A stretch of DNA of 28,571 nucleotides from Verrucomicrobiales bacterium (GCA_007123195.1 SKLO01000484.1:1-28571), one strand, 5' to 3'. Counted from the first letter of the stretch, positions 6,908 to 15,388 are shown. Program-made: numbers and translations. The notes: generated by a model not told the origin, from the sequence alone.

Positions 6908-8623
6908 ATGACGACGCCCGATCCCCGCCAAGCCAAAGGCACAGCCGCCGTTTCCGGCATGACCGCCGCCAGCCCTGAAGCCGGTTTCGCCACCCCACCC
7001 GCCCTGCCCCGCCGCCGTTTCCTGCGCCAACTTGCCTACGGCAGCGGCGCCCTGCTGGCGCCCAACCTGCTGATCCGCCGCGCCACCGCCGCCGACAACG
7101 GGCCGCACGCACGCGGCATTGTGTTCCATGACCGCAGCGGCAGCGGCCGGGCCGGCGGCGACAACCCCGGGCTCGCTGGCATCGCGGTCTCCAACGGCCG
7201 CGACCTCACGCTCACCGACGAACGCGGCGAGTGGTCGCTGCCGGTACTGGACGACTCGCCCTCGACCGACTTCATGGTGCTGCCCGCGCGCGGTTGGACC
7301 ACCCCGCTCTCCGCCGACGCCTGCCGCCTGGCCCATTACACCCATCATCCCGAGGGCTCACCGCAACAGCGCTACCCGGGCTTTGAGCCCACCGGCCCGC
7401 TGCCCGAACGGATCCCGTTCCCGTTGATCGAGCAGGAACAGGCCGACCGGTTCAAGATCATCGTCTGCGGCGACCCGCAGCCGAGGGACCAACGCGAAGT
7501 CGATTACATCGCCCAAAGTGTCCCCCGGGAAATCGCCCGCGAGCAGGCCGATTTTGCGGTCGCCCTGGGCGACATCATGTTCGACGACCTCGACCTGTTC
7601 CCCGCCCTGCGCGGTGCGCTGGCCTCCGCCGGCCTACCCTGGCATTACGTCATCGGCAACCACGACCTCAACTTCGACGCGCCCGACCACACCCACTCGC
7701 GCGAGACCTACCGCCACCAGTTCGGCCCCACCACCTACGCCTTCGACCACGGGCCGGTCCACTTCATCGTGGTCGACAACGTCGAGTGGGAGGGCGCGCG
7801 CGAGGACAGCCCCGGCGCCACCGGTTTCTACCGAGGCTACCTCCAGGAGCGCGAACTTGAGTTCATCACCAACGACCTCGAGCGCCTGCCCAAGGACCAG
7901 CTGGTGGTGATCTTCATGCACATCCCCCTGCTCAATCCCTACTCCCCGCGCCATCAGACTCAGAATCGCGACCGGCTTTACAAACTGCTCAAGGACCGGC
8001 CCAACACCCTGTCGTTCTCGGCCCACACCCACTGGCACCATCACCTGATGATCGGCGACGACGACGGCTTTGCCGGCGCCGCGCCGCATCATCACGTCAT
8101 CTCCGGCACACTTTGCGGCAGCTGGTTCCGCGGCGCGCCCGGCATGGACATGATCCCGCAGGCGGTGATGTCCGACGGCACCCCGCGCGGCTACCAGGTG
8201 GTGCAGTTCGACCGCAACAGCTACGCGATCGACGGCTACAAGGTGATCGGCGGCGACCGCGACCGCCACCTGCACATCAGCATGGCCGACGAGGTTGCCG
8301 CCGCCGAAACCGGCGCCGAGTCCTACCATGTCAACCTCTACAGCGCCGGCCCCGCCGCCGTGGTGCGCGCGCGTGTCGCCGACGGACCGTGGCAGGAGCT
8401 GGAGCGGGTCGAACAAGCCGACCCGCTGATGGCCATGCTGCACGAGCGCGACGCCGACCTGCAACTGCCGTGGCGACCCCATCCGCGCCCTTCCACCTGC
8501 CCCCACCTGTGGACCGGACGGCTGCCCGAGGGGCTCGCCCCCGGCACCCACGTGCTGCAAATCGAGGCCGACGACGGCTTCGGCCACCCCCGGAGCGACC
8601 TGCGCCCATTCCGGGTCGTCTGA
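6908..8623 (+). CDS. Tat-exported calcineurin-like metallophosphoesterase
   Basis: The 571-residue product has a twin-arginine signal (PRRRFLRQ at 34-41, then a hydrophobic stretch ending in RRATAA). An N-terminal beta domain covers about 65-150 (Metallophos_N-like). The catalytic domain has the motifs GDPQ (D189), GDIMFDD (221-227), GNHD (250-253), a FMHIPL histidine and SAHTHWHHH for the di-metal site. A C-terminal beta domain like Metallophos_C ends the protein. Such proteins are exported phosphodiesterases or phosphatases; the substrate is unknown. The ATG at 6959 is an alternative start that keeps the Tat signal; an in-frame start at 6746 is less likely. Neither start has a clear ribosome binding site. 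Confidence 0.88.
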   Translation: MTTPDPRQAKGTAAVSGMTAASPEAGFATPPALPRRRFLRQLAYGSGALLAPNLLIRRATAADNGPHARGIVFHDRSGSGRAGGDNPGLAGIAVSNGRDLTLTDERGEWSLPVLDDSPSTDFMVLPARGWTTPLSADACRLAHYTHHPEGSPQQRYPGFEPTGPLPERIPFPLIEQEQADRFKIIVCGDPQPRDQREVDYIAQSVPREIAREQADFAVALGDIMFDDLDLFPALRGALASAGLPWHYVIGNHDLNFDAPDHTHSRETYRHQFGPTTYAFDHGPVHFIVVDNVEWEGAREDSPGATGFYRGYLQERELEFITNDLERLPKDQLVVIFMHIPLLNPYSPRHQTQNRDRLYKLLKDRPNTLSFSAHTHWHHHLMIGDDDGFAGAAPHHHVISGTLCGSWFRGAPGMDMIPQAVMSDGTPRGYQVVQFDRNSYAIDGYKVIGGDRDRHLHISMADEVAAAETGAESYHVNLYSAGPAAVVRARVADGPWQELERVEQADPLMAMLHERDADLQLPWRPHPRPSTCPHLWTGRLPEGLAPGTHVLQIEADDGFGHPRSDLRPFRVV

Positions 8624-8730
8624 CCGCGCCGCCCGGCCCCACTGCAATCGGCGAAAAACCAGCCGCTCACCGGGAAACGAGGTGCGGGAGGATCAGGTCC
8701 GGTCGCCAACCCATCACCGCGCGCCCTGGA

Positions 8731-8772
8731 TCGTCCATCACTGGACGAACCACGGTTCCCGGTGAACCGTGG
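8731..8772 (+). promoter_or_regulatory. two back-to-back perfect hairpins in front of the molybdopterin oxidoreductase
   Basis: Stem 1 is TCGTCCA/TGGACGA (8731-8737 with 8742-8748, 4-base loop). Stem 2 is CCACGGTT/AACCGTGG (8750-8757 with 8765-8772, 7-base loop). They are separated by one base, and the second ends 9 bases before the ATG at 8782. With no T-run they are not classical terminators; they could control translation initiation of the next gene or end the preceding transcript. Confidence 0.6.
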
Positions 8773-8781
8773 CCCGATCTC

Positions 8782-11166
8782 ATGCACGACTCGCCACCAG
8801 TTCCCGACCCGCCCGACAGCCAACCAGGCGACGCTGCCAGCGCCGCTTCCGCACCCGGCCATGCCACCGACGGAGCCGAGCCACCGGCCGATCTTACCGG
8901 CCTCCGCCTTGGCAAGCCCGACAAGGCCGCCGCCGGCATCCCGGCGGTGCTGTCTTCGTTCAAGCACCTCGGCCGCCAGGCCGGATTGCGTCGCTCCTGG
9001 CGTGCCGCCGCCGACCTCAACCAGCGCCACGGCTTCGACTGCCCGAGCTGCGCCTGGCCCGATCCCGAAGACCACCGGTCGTTCGCCGAGTTCTGTGAGA
9101 ACGGCGCCAAGGCCGTCGCTTCCGAGGCCACCACCCGCCTGGCCGACCGCGAGTTTTTCGCCCGGCACAGCATCGCCGACCTCGCCGCCCGCAGCGACTA
9201 CTGGCTTGAACAGCAGGGCCGCCTGGCCCACCCAATGCTGCGCGAGCCCGGTGCCAGCCACTACCAGCCGGTGACCTGGCAGCGCGCCTTCGATCTGATC
9301 GCCGACGAGCTCAACGCGCTCGACAACCCTGATCAGGCTTCGTTCTACACCTCCGGCCGCACCAGCAACGAGGCCGCCTTCCTCTATCAGCTGTTCGTGC
9401 GCCAGTTCGGCACCAACAACCTGCCGGACTGCTCCAACATGTGCCACGAGTCCAGCGGCGCCGCCCTCAAGGAAACCATCGGCGTCGGCAAGGGCACGGT
9501 TTCGCTGCAGGACATCCACCATGCCGCCGTGCTGTTTATTGTCGGTCAGAACCCCGGCACCAACCACCCGCGCATGCTGTCCGCCCTGCAGGCCGCCGCC
9601 CGCAACGGCGCCCGTATCATTGCCGTCAATCCCCTTCGCGAAGCCGGCCTGCTCGGCTTCAAGCACCCGCAGGAACTGCGCGGCGCGCTCGGCCTCGCCA
9701 CCCCGCTCGCCACCCAGTTCCTCCAGGTCCGCGTCAACGGCGATCAAGCCCTGTTCCGTGGTCTCGCCAAGGCGCTGCTGCAACTCGATGACGAACTCGG
9801 TGGCGTGGTCGACCACCGCTTCCTGGATGAACACACCATCGGCTATGACGCCTGGAAACAGCAGGTCGAACGCACCGGTTGGGAGGAAATCGAGCGCCAC
9901 AGCGGGCTCGACCGCCAGCAGATCCTCACCGCCGCCCGCACCGCCGGCGAGGCCGGCGGCCGGGTCATCAGCTGCTGGGCCATGGGCCTTACCCAGCACC
10001 ACAACGCCGTCGCCACCATCCGCGAGGTGACCCATGTCCACCTCCTTCTCGGCGCTCTCGGCGTGCCCGGCGGAGGCCTCTGTCCTGTGCGCGGCCACAG
10101 CAATGTGCAGGGCGACCGCACCATGGGAATCTTCGAAAAAATGCCCGACGCCTTCCTCGATTCGCTCGGCGAGGCATGCGGATTCAAACCGCCCCGCCAC
10201 CACGGACTCGACACCGTGGGCACCATCAAGGCCATGCACGAGGGCAAGGTGAAGGTGTTTTTCGCCCTCGGCGGCAACTTCCTCTCGGCCAGTCCGGACA
10301 CCCTGTTCACCGCCGCCGCCCTGCAACGCTGCCGGCTCACCGCCCACGTCTCCACCAAACTCAACCGCTCCCACCTCATCACCGGCGGACGCGCGTTGAT
10401 CCTGCCCTGCCTCGGCCGGACCGAACTCGACCTGCAGCAGGGCTTCCCCCAGTTCGTCACGGTCGAGAACTCCATGAGCGTGGTCCACCGCTCCACCGGC
10501 AGCCTCAGTCCCGCGTCCAACCACCTGCTCAGCGAACCGCGCATCGTCGCCCGCCTGGCCGAGACCGTGCTCGGGCGCCACAAGGACAACCGCCCACCCT
10601 CATCGGTGCGCTGGAACTGGCTGGCCGACGACTACGACCGCATCCGCGATCTCATCGCGCGGGTGGTGCCCGGGTTCGAGAACTTCAACCGGCGCGTGCG
10701 CGCCGACAACGGCTTCCGCCTGCCCAACGCCGCCGCCCAACGCCAGTGGACCACCACCGCCGGCAAGGCCACCTTCGTGCCTTCTCCCCTAACCAGCTTC
10801 CAAGCCGGCGACGGCCAACTCGTGCTGCAAACGTTCCGCTCACACGACCAGTTCAACACCACCATCTACGGCCTGCACGACCGCTACCGCGGCATCTCCA
10901 ATGAACGCCGCGTGGTGTTCCTCAACCCCGACGACATGCGCGCGCGCGGCATCAAGCCGCTGGCACCGGTCGACATCACCGGGCATTGGCGGGACCAGAC
11001 CCGTCATGCCGCCGGATTCCTCGCGGTGCCCTACGACATCCCCGCCGGCACCGCCGCCGCCTACTTCCCCGAGGCCAACGTGCTGGTGCCCGCCGACAGC
11101 ACTGCCGCCACCAGCAACACCCCCACCTCCAAATCCGTTGCCATCAGCGTGGCCCCGGCCGCTTGA
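8782..11166 (+). CDS. FdhF/YdeP-family molybdopterin oxidoreductase
   Basis: The 794-residue protein matches the formate dehydrogenase alpha-like branch that includes E. coli YdeP. The N-terminal segment has the hallmark GFDCPSCAWPDP with C87 and C90, in place of the fuller cysteine set of classical Mo/W-bisPGD enzymes. The core includes YTSGRTSNEAAF, CSNMCHESSG (a Cys in the substrate-ligand region), GQNPGTNHPRM, WAMGLTQHHNAV and VRGHSNVQGDRTMGI. The C-terminal dinucleotide-binding domain has TFRSHDQFNTTIYG. The first 40 residues are low-complexity Pro/Ala-rich. YdeP is linked to acid resistance, but the reaction of the family is unsettled. No electron-transfer subunit or FdhD is adjacent. 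The frame is open upstream to 8113, inside the previous gene; ATG 8782 is chosen because it follows that gene's end. Confidence 0.88.
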   Translation: MHDSPPVPDPPDSQPGDAASAASAPGHATDGAEPPADLTGLRLGKPDKAAAGIPAVLSSFKHLGRQAGLRRSWRAAADLNQRHGFDCPSCAWPDPEDHRSFAEFCENGAKAVASEATTRLADREFFARHSIADLAARSDYWLEQQGRLAHPMLREPGASHYQPVTWQRAFDLIADELNALDNPDQASFYTSGRTSNEAAFLYQLFVRQFGTNNLPDCSNMCHESSGAALKETIGVGKGTVSLQDIHHAAVLFIVGQNPGTNHPRMLSALQAAARNGARIIAVNPLREAGLLGFKHPQELRGALGLATPLATQFLQVRVNGDQALFRGLAKALLQLDDELGGVVDHRFLDEHTIGYDAWKQQVERTGWEEIERHSGLDRQQILTAARTAGEAGGRVISCWAMGLTQHHNAVATIREVTHVHLLLGALGVPGGGLCPVRGHSNVQGDRTMGIFEKMPDAFLDSLGEACGFKPPRHHGLDTVGTIKAMHEGKVKVFFALGGNFLSASPDTLFTAAALQRCRLTAHVSTKLNRSHLITGGRALILPCLGRTELDLQQGFPQFVTVENSMSVVHRSTGSLSPASNHLLSEPRIVARLAETVLGRHKDNRPPSSVRWNWLADDYDRIRDLIARVVPGFENFNRRVRADNGFRLPNAAAQRQWTTTAGKATFVPSPLTSFQAGDGQLVLQTFRSHDQFNTTIYGLHDRYRGISNERRVVFLNPDDMRARGIKPLAPVDITGHWRDQTRHAAGFLAVPYDIPAGTAAAYFPEANVLVPADSTAATSNTPTSKSVAISVAPAA

Positions 11167-11206
11167 AGACAGCCACACCCGGTACTCGTGGTTCTTGGGG
11201 GCGTAG

Positions 11207-11359
11207 TGGAACCACCTGGCCGTGGTCGCCACCGCCGAACACATCGGCGTGCGGGAAGGGCGCCGTATCCGCGGCCGCTACGAGATCACCGCGCGCGACC
11301 TCAACGAAGGCCTGCGCCACGAACTCACCCGGCAACAGCTCACCGCCGAGGCGGGGTGA
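11207..11359 (+). pseudogene. 3' remnant of an FAD-dependent oxidoreductase
   Basis: From just after a TAG at 11204-11206 the plus frame reads WNHLAVVATAEHIGVREG, then RRIRGRYEITARDLNEG, and stops at 11357-11359. The HIGVRExRRIRGRY block followed by a DL-x-EG segment is characteristic of the C-terminal region of secreted FAD-dependent oxidoreductases common in Planctomycetota and Verrucomicrobiota. Everything upstream, including the dinucleotide-binding GxGxxG domain, is missing, and a stop precedes it, so this is a fragment rather than a gene. It lies directly after the molybdopterin oxidoreductase. Confidence 0.5.
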
Positions 11360-11387
11360 GGCAAAATGTCGAGATGCAAGCAAAGTG

Positions 11388-11408
11388 ACTGAGGCGTCCC
11401 GCCTCAGT
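11388..11408. terminator. 9-bp stem hairpin, possible terminator
   Basis: ACTGAGGCG (11388-11396) and CGCCTCAGT (11400-11408) form a perfect stem with a 3-base loop, followed by only a short TC-rich stretch. It may terminate transcription from the left or be a small repetitive palindrome. The remainder of the gap, 11409-11633, shows no supported feature. Confidence 0.4.
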
Positions 11409-11633
11409 TCTGTCGGTCGTGCGCACACGCTGCTGCCGGGACCACGACGAGACTTCATTCGCAGGTGGGGCGGAAGCGGCTGTCAATGGAGCGGGCGCAG
11501 GAAACGTGCGGCACGCCACCCAGGTGGTGTCGCTAGTGCGCCCCGCAAAGCCCTGCGCAGCACCTTCCCTTCGAGGCCATTCTCAACTACACGCCCGAGG
11601 CAGGCCATCAGGCAACCAAGTTGGTAGTGAGGT

Positions 11634-12212
11634 TCATTCCCGTTCATTGGGGAAGTTGTCGCGGGGCGCACTTTCGACAGCCCCGATCACCAGCGCCAAG
11701 TTGAACGCCATCCAACCGCGGAACACGGGGTCATCGACCGATTCCACGACCTCACAGGCGGCCGCGATGTAACCACGGCCCGCGATCATGCTCAGGGGGC
11801 CGCCCATGTCCCGCGGTCCCCAACGCCGTTGCGCGCCGCTAAGTTCAGGATGGTTCAGCAGCAGATCGCGGGTCCACAGCGGATCGACAAGCGCCAGACC
11901 TGTCAGGTGTTGATTGAGCAGTTCTTCAAAGTTCTCCTCCTCAAGCGCTCGCACGACGGCTTCGGGATCGACCTGCACTCCCGGTCCGCGACCGCGGGCG
12001 GCACGGGGATTGAGCAAGCGCTCGCGCAGCCGCAGTTCGTCGGGATGATCGATCGGCGCGAACCCCGCGGCCCTGCGCGCCCGTTCCACCGCGGCCTTGC
12101 GCGCCCATTCATCCGCCGCGGAGGGATCGTCGAACCGCAACCGGTAGAGCGCGGCGAGTTCGTCGGCGCGATCCGGATCCGAGTAGGCCAGTGCGTCGCC
12201 TACCGCTTCCAT
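11634..12212 (-). CDS. unknown protein translationally coupled to the DUF4058 gene
   Basis: The 192-residue protein is not recognised. It appears mostly helical and charged, beginning MEAVGDALAYSDPDRADELA, with a segment RLRERLLNPRAARGRGPGV near the middle, and ending PRDNFPNERE. There is no signal peptide or membrane segment. Its ATG (12212-12210) shares one base with the TGA of the upstream DUF4058 gene (TGATG), so the two are almost certainly translated together and probably work together. A longer open frame extends upstream to 12788 inside the DUF4058 gene but is a shadow. The product may be a partner of DUF4058 or a former C-terminal domain of it. Confidence 0.7.
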   Translation of the reverse strand: MEAVGDALAYSDPDRADELAALYRLRFDDPSAADEWARKAAVERARRAAGFAPIDHPDELRLRERLLNPRAARGRGPGVQVDPEAVVRALEEENFEELLNQHLTGLALVDPLWTRDLLLNHPELSGAQRRWGPRDMGGPLSMIAGRGYIAAACEVVESVDDPVFRGWMAFNLALVIGAVESAPRDNFPNERE

Positions 12213-13027
12213 CACCGCCTGGCTTCCGCGTCCACCAGTCCGGCCTCCCGCAACCTGCCCAGAGCGAACTCCGCCTCCGCCTCGTCGAGCGGCGGATCGA
12301 GCCGCGCCGGGTCGTGCCGGTCCTGCCAGTAGTAGCCCAGTTCGTAAGCGCGGTCGATCAGCGGCTGCAGGTCCAACGGCACGTCGGCGTCGTCCGCCCG
12401 CAACGGCACGGCAAAGGCCGGGATCCGCTCGCGCAGTCCCCAGTGGTAAACCTCGTATCGAAACGACTCGGCGGCGCGGAACACGCAGATCGTGTAACGG
12501 GTGGCGCCCGTGGGCGCACCGCTCTCTGCGGCCACAGTCCTTGCCCCCCCGCGCAGCAGGTCGATTTCCACCACGTTGACCCCGCCGTGCTGACAGGTTT
12601 GGCGTTTTTTCAAATAACGGTCGCGCCCGGCGCCCGACTTGTTGGTGGGACTCAGCACCTCGATGACGGTCACCAGCCTGCCGTCGGCCGTGCGGATCTC
12701 CACCCAGCGTTCGATCTCCGATTCCCGCGTCACCAACTCCGGTTCCGCCACCGTGACCGAGCCCCCGGTCATGGGCGGGGCCGGCCATGGGGGCGGATCG
12801 CCGTGCCGCCAGGCTGCCACCACCGCCACATCTCCGTGGGTGGTTTGCCGAGGTTGCTCCGCCTCCTCAACCACGAGGTGTTCCTCGGCCCGCGCCCGCA
12901 GTCCGTCCGGCAACCCGACACTCGCGAGGGCATCGGAAATGTAGCCGATAAGCCTGGTGTGCGTGTCGCTCCAACTCCGCTCCAGGAACGGGTTCATGCC
13001 CGGGAAGGGGTTCCTCGTGGATGCCAT
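12212..13027 (-). CDS. DUF4058 family protein
   Basis: The 271-residue protein starts MASTRNPFPGMNPFLE, the signature opening of DUF4058, and has the central TVIEVLSPTNKSGAGRDRYL block in which VIE and the Lys recall the beta-sheet core of PD-(D/E)xK-like or Uma2-like proteins. An RYLKKRQTCQHGGVNVVEIDLL block follows it. DUF4058 is widespread in cyanobacteria and PVC bacteria with no proven function. The start at 13027 is preferred over an in-frame ATG at 13048 because it matches the family's usual N terminus. The stop overlaps the next gene's ATG. The protein looks cytoplasmic. Confidence 0.85.
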   Translation of the reverse strand: MASTRNPFPGMNPFLERSWSDTHTRLIGYISDALASVGLPDGLRARAEEHLVVEEAEQPRQTTHGDVAVVAAWRHGDPPPWPAPPMTGGSVTVAEPELVTRESEIERWVEIRTADGRLVTVIEVLSPTNKSGAGRDRYLKKRQTCQHGGVNVVEIDLLRGGARTVAAESGAPTGATRYTICVFRAAESFRYEVYHWGLRERIPAFAVPLRADDADVPLDLQPLIDRAYELGYYWQDRHDPARLDPPLDEAEAEFALGRLREAGLVDAEARR

Positions 13028-13115
13028 CTTGATCCCATGATACCACACCGGCCCCGGCCGGCAAGGCCGCTCCGCCAGCCGGAAGCAGGCCGATTCCCCC
13101 TGAACTTCCGATCCG

Positions 13116-14537
13116 TCAACGCTTGTGCGTCTTGAACCATTCCAAGGTGGTCTTGCGCTGTTCGGAGTGATCCACCATCGGCGGCGGGTATTTTCTTGCC
13201 AGCCGGTCGTCCCCGCCTCTGGGCGGCTCGCACAGGCGCCTGGCCGGCACGTCGGCCAGCTCGGGCACCCATTGTTTGATGTAAGCGCCGTCGGGATCGT
13301 AGGACTGGGTCTGGGTCCACGGATTCTGAATCCGAAAATAGGGGGCGGCGTCGGCGCCGGTGCCGGCCGACCACTGCCAGCCGCCGTTGTTGGAGGAGAT
13401 TTCGCCGTCGACCAACCGCTGCATGAACCAGCTTTCGCCCAGCCGCCAGTGCAACCGCAGGTCCTTGCTCAAGAACATCGCGGTGATCATGCGCACCCGG
13501 TTGTGCATGAACCCGGTGGCAAGCAGTTCGCGCATGCCGGCATCGACGATCGGAAATCCGGTCTCGCCCCGCTGCCATCTGCGCAACGGCTCCTCGTCCG
13601 TGCCCCACGGCAGCCGCCGGTAATCCGGGTTGAACTCCTCGTCGAGCACTTCGGGGAAATGATGCAGCACCGCCATGTAAAATTCCCGCCAGGCAAGCTC
13701 CTTGATGAAGGTGTCGATCGACTTGCGCGCGCCAGCCGAAGGGGCGTCGTCACGCGCCTCGACACAGCGGCGATACAACTCGCGGATGGAGATCAAACCA
13801 TGGCGCAGATCCTGACTGAGGCGTGAGGTGGTGGCCGCGGCCGGCAGGTTGCGGTCGCTGGCGTAGCGGTGCAGGCGGTCGGGCCGGTTGAGCCAGTCGA
13901 GCATGCGCTTGCGGGCCGCGCGCTCGCCGGGCTCAAGCATCCCGCAGCCGTCATCCTCCAGCTTCCAGGTGCCCAAATCCGGCAGCGGCTCGCTCGCCAG
14001 CCCGGTCGGGGTCTTGAACTTCGGTTTGTCTGATCGCGGCGCCTGCTTGTCCAGCTCCAGCCACGCGCGGCTGTAGGGCGTGTAAACCCGGTAGGGCGTG
14101 CCGCTCTGGGTCAGCACCTCATCCGGCCCGTGCAAAACGTGATCGGTGAACGCCCGCAACTCCACCCCCAGTGGCTTGAGTTGCTTCTCAAGCTGGCGCT
14201 CGACCTCGCGCCCGAACGGATCCGGGTCGCGATGGTAACACAACAACGTGGCCCCCGTCTCGCGCACCAACGCCTCCACCGCTCCCACCGCCGGACCCCG
14301 GCGCAGGTGCAACCGCGAACCCTGATGCCGCAGGTTGGCGTCGAGCGACTTCAGGCAGCCGCAGAGGAATTTCTGCCGTGGCACACCGGTCCATGCGTGC
14401 GGGCCGGTCCAGGTCGACAACACATACACCGGCACCACCTCGGCCGCGTGGCGCGCGGCATGTTGAAGGGCAAGATGATCAGTGAGCCTGAAATCGCGGC
14501 GGAACCAGACGATGGCGATGGCGTGGGAATCGGGCAT
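13116..14537 (-). CDS. phrB: class I deoxyribodipyrimidine photolyase
   Basis: This 473-residue flavoprotein uses light to split cyclobutane pyrimidine dimers in DNA. The N-terminal alpha/beta domain starts AIAIVWFRRDFRLTDH (residues 6-21) and binds the antenna cofactor. The linker carries YRVYTPYSRAW (149-159). The C-terminal FAD domain shows LAWREFY (281-287), GETGFPIVDAGMREL (324-338), MHNRVRMITAMFL (344-356), DGEISSNNGGWQWSAGTGADA (around 378-397) and APYFRIQNP (398-406), as in CPD photolyases. The length is typical. It is minus-strand and stands alone; no light-regulatory gene is adjacent. Confidence 0.95.
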   Translation of the reverse strand: MPDSHAIAIVWFRRDFRLTDHLALQHAARHAAEVVPVYVLSTWTGPHAWTGVPRQKFLCGCLKSLDANLRHQGSRLHLRRGPAVGAVEALVRETGATLLCYHRDPDPFGREVERQLEKQLKPLGVELRAFTDHVLHGPDEVLTQSGTPYRVYTPYSRAWLELDKQAPRSDKPKFKTPTGLASEPLPDLGTWKLEDDGCGMLEPGERAARKRMLDWLNRPDRLHRYASDRNLPAAATTSRLSQDLRHGLISIRELYRRCVEARDDAPSAGARKSIDTFIKELAWREFYMAVLHHFPEVLDEEFNPDYRRLPWGTDEEPLRRWQRGETGFPIVDAGMRELLATGFMHNRVRMITAMFLSKDLRLHWRLGESWFMQRLVDGEISSNNGGWQWSAGTGADAAPYFRIQNPWTQTQSYDPDGAYIKQWVPELADVPARRLCEPPRGGDDRLARKYPPPMVDHSEQRKTTLEWFKTHKR

Positions 14538-14653
14538 GGAACGATCACGGATAACGAAAGGAACCAGAGGCGGGTTGCCGCGGCCATCACTGGTCCGTTG
14601 CCCGGCCGATCGATCAACCTACAACGGGATTGGGAGAACGCTCCTGTGGCATC

Positions 14654-14680
14654 AACCCATCGAACTCATCGAACCCATCG
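14654..14680. repeat. 9-bp tandem repeat (AACCCATCG x3)
   Basis: Three contiguous 9-mers, AACCCATCG, AACTCATCG and AACCCATCG, lie in the gap between the photolyase and thioesterase genes. Being 9 bp they keep frame, but no supported gene covers them. The rest of 14538-14809 shows no feature. Confidence 0.8.
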
Positions 14681-14809
14681 GGGCGATTGCGGTATCGGAG
14701 ACGGAGGTCAACCTCCCAGCCCCACCGGAATCCAGCATCACCGGGGAATCGGCAACAGGACGGCCGGCGGTGTCGCGGCGGGCGCGGGCCACCGGCCTCC
14801 ATGCCAGCA

Positions 14810-15289
14810 TCAGCGTCCGGCGACCACCGCCGCATACCGCTTCGACCACTCGCCCGGCAAACGGGCGGGGCGGCCCTCGGGCATCTGCACCAGGGCCAAC
14901 TGCTGGCGGCAGTTGACGAACCGCACCGGGTCGCCGGCAGGCACGCCCTCGCCGGCGCCCGCATGGCGGGTGAGTTCGAAGCCCATCCAAAAGCGCACCC
15001 GCTCCAAGCTCTCGAGCCTCCCGCGAATGCAAATGGTGTCGCCGAGTCTGGCCGGGCGCCGGTAGTCGATCTCGGTGCGCACGACGACGGGGTAAAGACC
15101 GGTCGCAGCCATGTCAGCCAGCCGCATGCCCATCTGGCCGGCCAACAGCGTCCGAGCCTTCTCGATCAGGCGCAGGTAGGCGATGTTGTGCACCACCCCG
15201 CCGCAGTCGGTGTCGTAGAACATCACCTCCTCGAGCAGTTCGAGCGAAGGAATGTCAGGGTGCGGGGATGATGAAGGATCGATGCTCAC
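14810..15289 (-). CDS. YbgC/FadM-like acyl-CoA thioesterase (4HBT hotdog)
   Basis: The protein carries the 4-hydroxybenzoyl-CoA thioesterase signature VMFYDTDCGGVVHNIAYLR, with the catalytic Asp in YDTD and the HNxxYLR helix start, followed by hotdog strands (VVRTEIDYRRPARLGD). Such enzymes hydrolyse acyl-CoA thioesters; the substrate is unknown. The frame is open to a TTG at 15322, but the segment between falls on a terminator-like hairpin and encodes a Cys-rich stretch, so GTG 15289 (159 residues) is preferred. A TATATT box (15301-15296, minus) ends 6 bases before that GTG, suggesting a leaderless or near-leaderless message. It is separate from the Tol-Pal genes that often accompany ybgC. 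Confidence 0.85.
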   Translation of the reverse strand: MSIDPSSSPHPDIPSLELLEEVMFYDTDCGGVVHNIAYLRLIEKARTLLAGQMGMRLADMAATGLYPVVVRTEIDYRRPARLGDTICIRGRLESLERVRFWMGFELTRHAGAGEGVPAGDPVRFVNCRQQLALVQMPEGRPARLPGEWSKRYAAVVAGR

Positions 15290-15310
15290 GGGGTTAATAT
15301 AGGAGCAGCC

Positions 15311-15344
15311 ACAGAAAAGCAAACCGGAACCCGTAGGTCCGGTT
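15311..15344 (-). terminator. Rho-independent terminator-like hairpin downstream of the PEP-CTERM fragment
   Basis: On the minus strand AACCGGA (15344-15338) pairs with TCCGGTT (15328-15322) across a 9-base loop, followed by TGCTTTTCTGT. The stem plus T-rich tail fits a terminator for the PEP-CTERM reading frame that ends at 15389. Confidence 0.55.
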
Positions 15345-15388
15345 GCCCGAACCCGACCATGCCTGCAGGTGGAACCGTGCCACGGTCC

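Noticed and set aside
8113..8781. N-terminal extension of the molybdopterin oxidoreductase frame
   Set aside because: It overlaps the metallophosphoesterase gene in another frame and is Arg/Pro-rich shadow; the ATG at 8782 follows that gene.
8338..10581. 747-residue open frame on the minus strand
   Set aside because: It is antisense to the molybdopterin oxidoreductase, whose plus-strand frame has clear family motifs; this frame is Gly/Val/Ala-rich shadow sequence.
11144..11244. minus-strand reading with FHYAPKNHEYRVW
   Set aside because: It looks protein-like over about 13 residues but overlaps the end of the oxidoreductase gene and the FAD remnant, and no family could be named.
12213..12788. 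N-terminal extension of the 192-residue unknown protein's frame
   Set aside because: It lies within the DUF4058 gene in another frame; the TGATG overlap sets the start at 12212.
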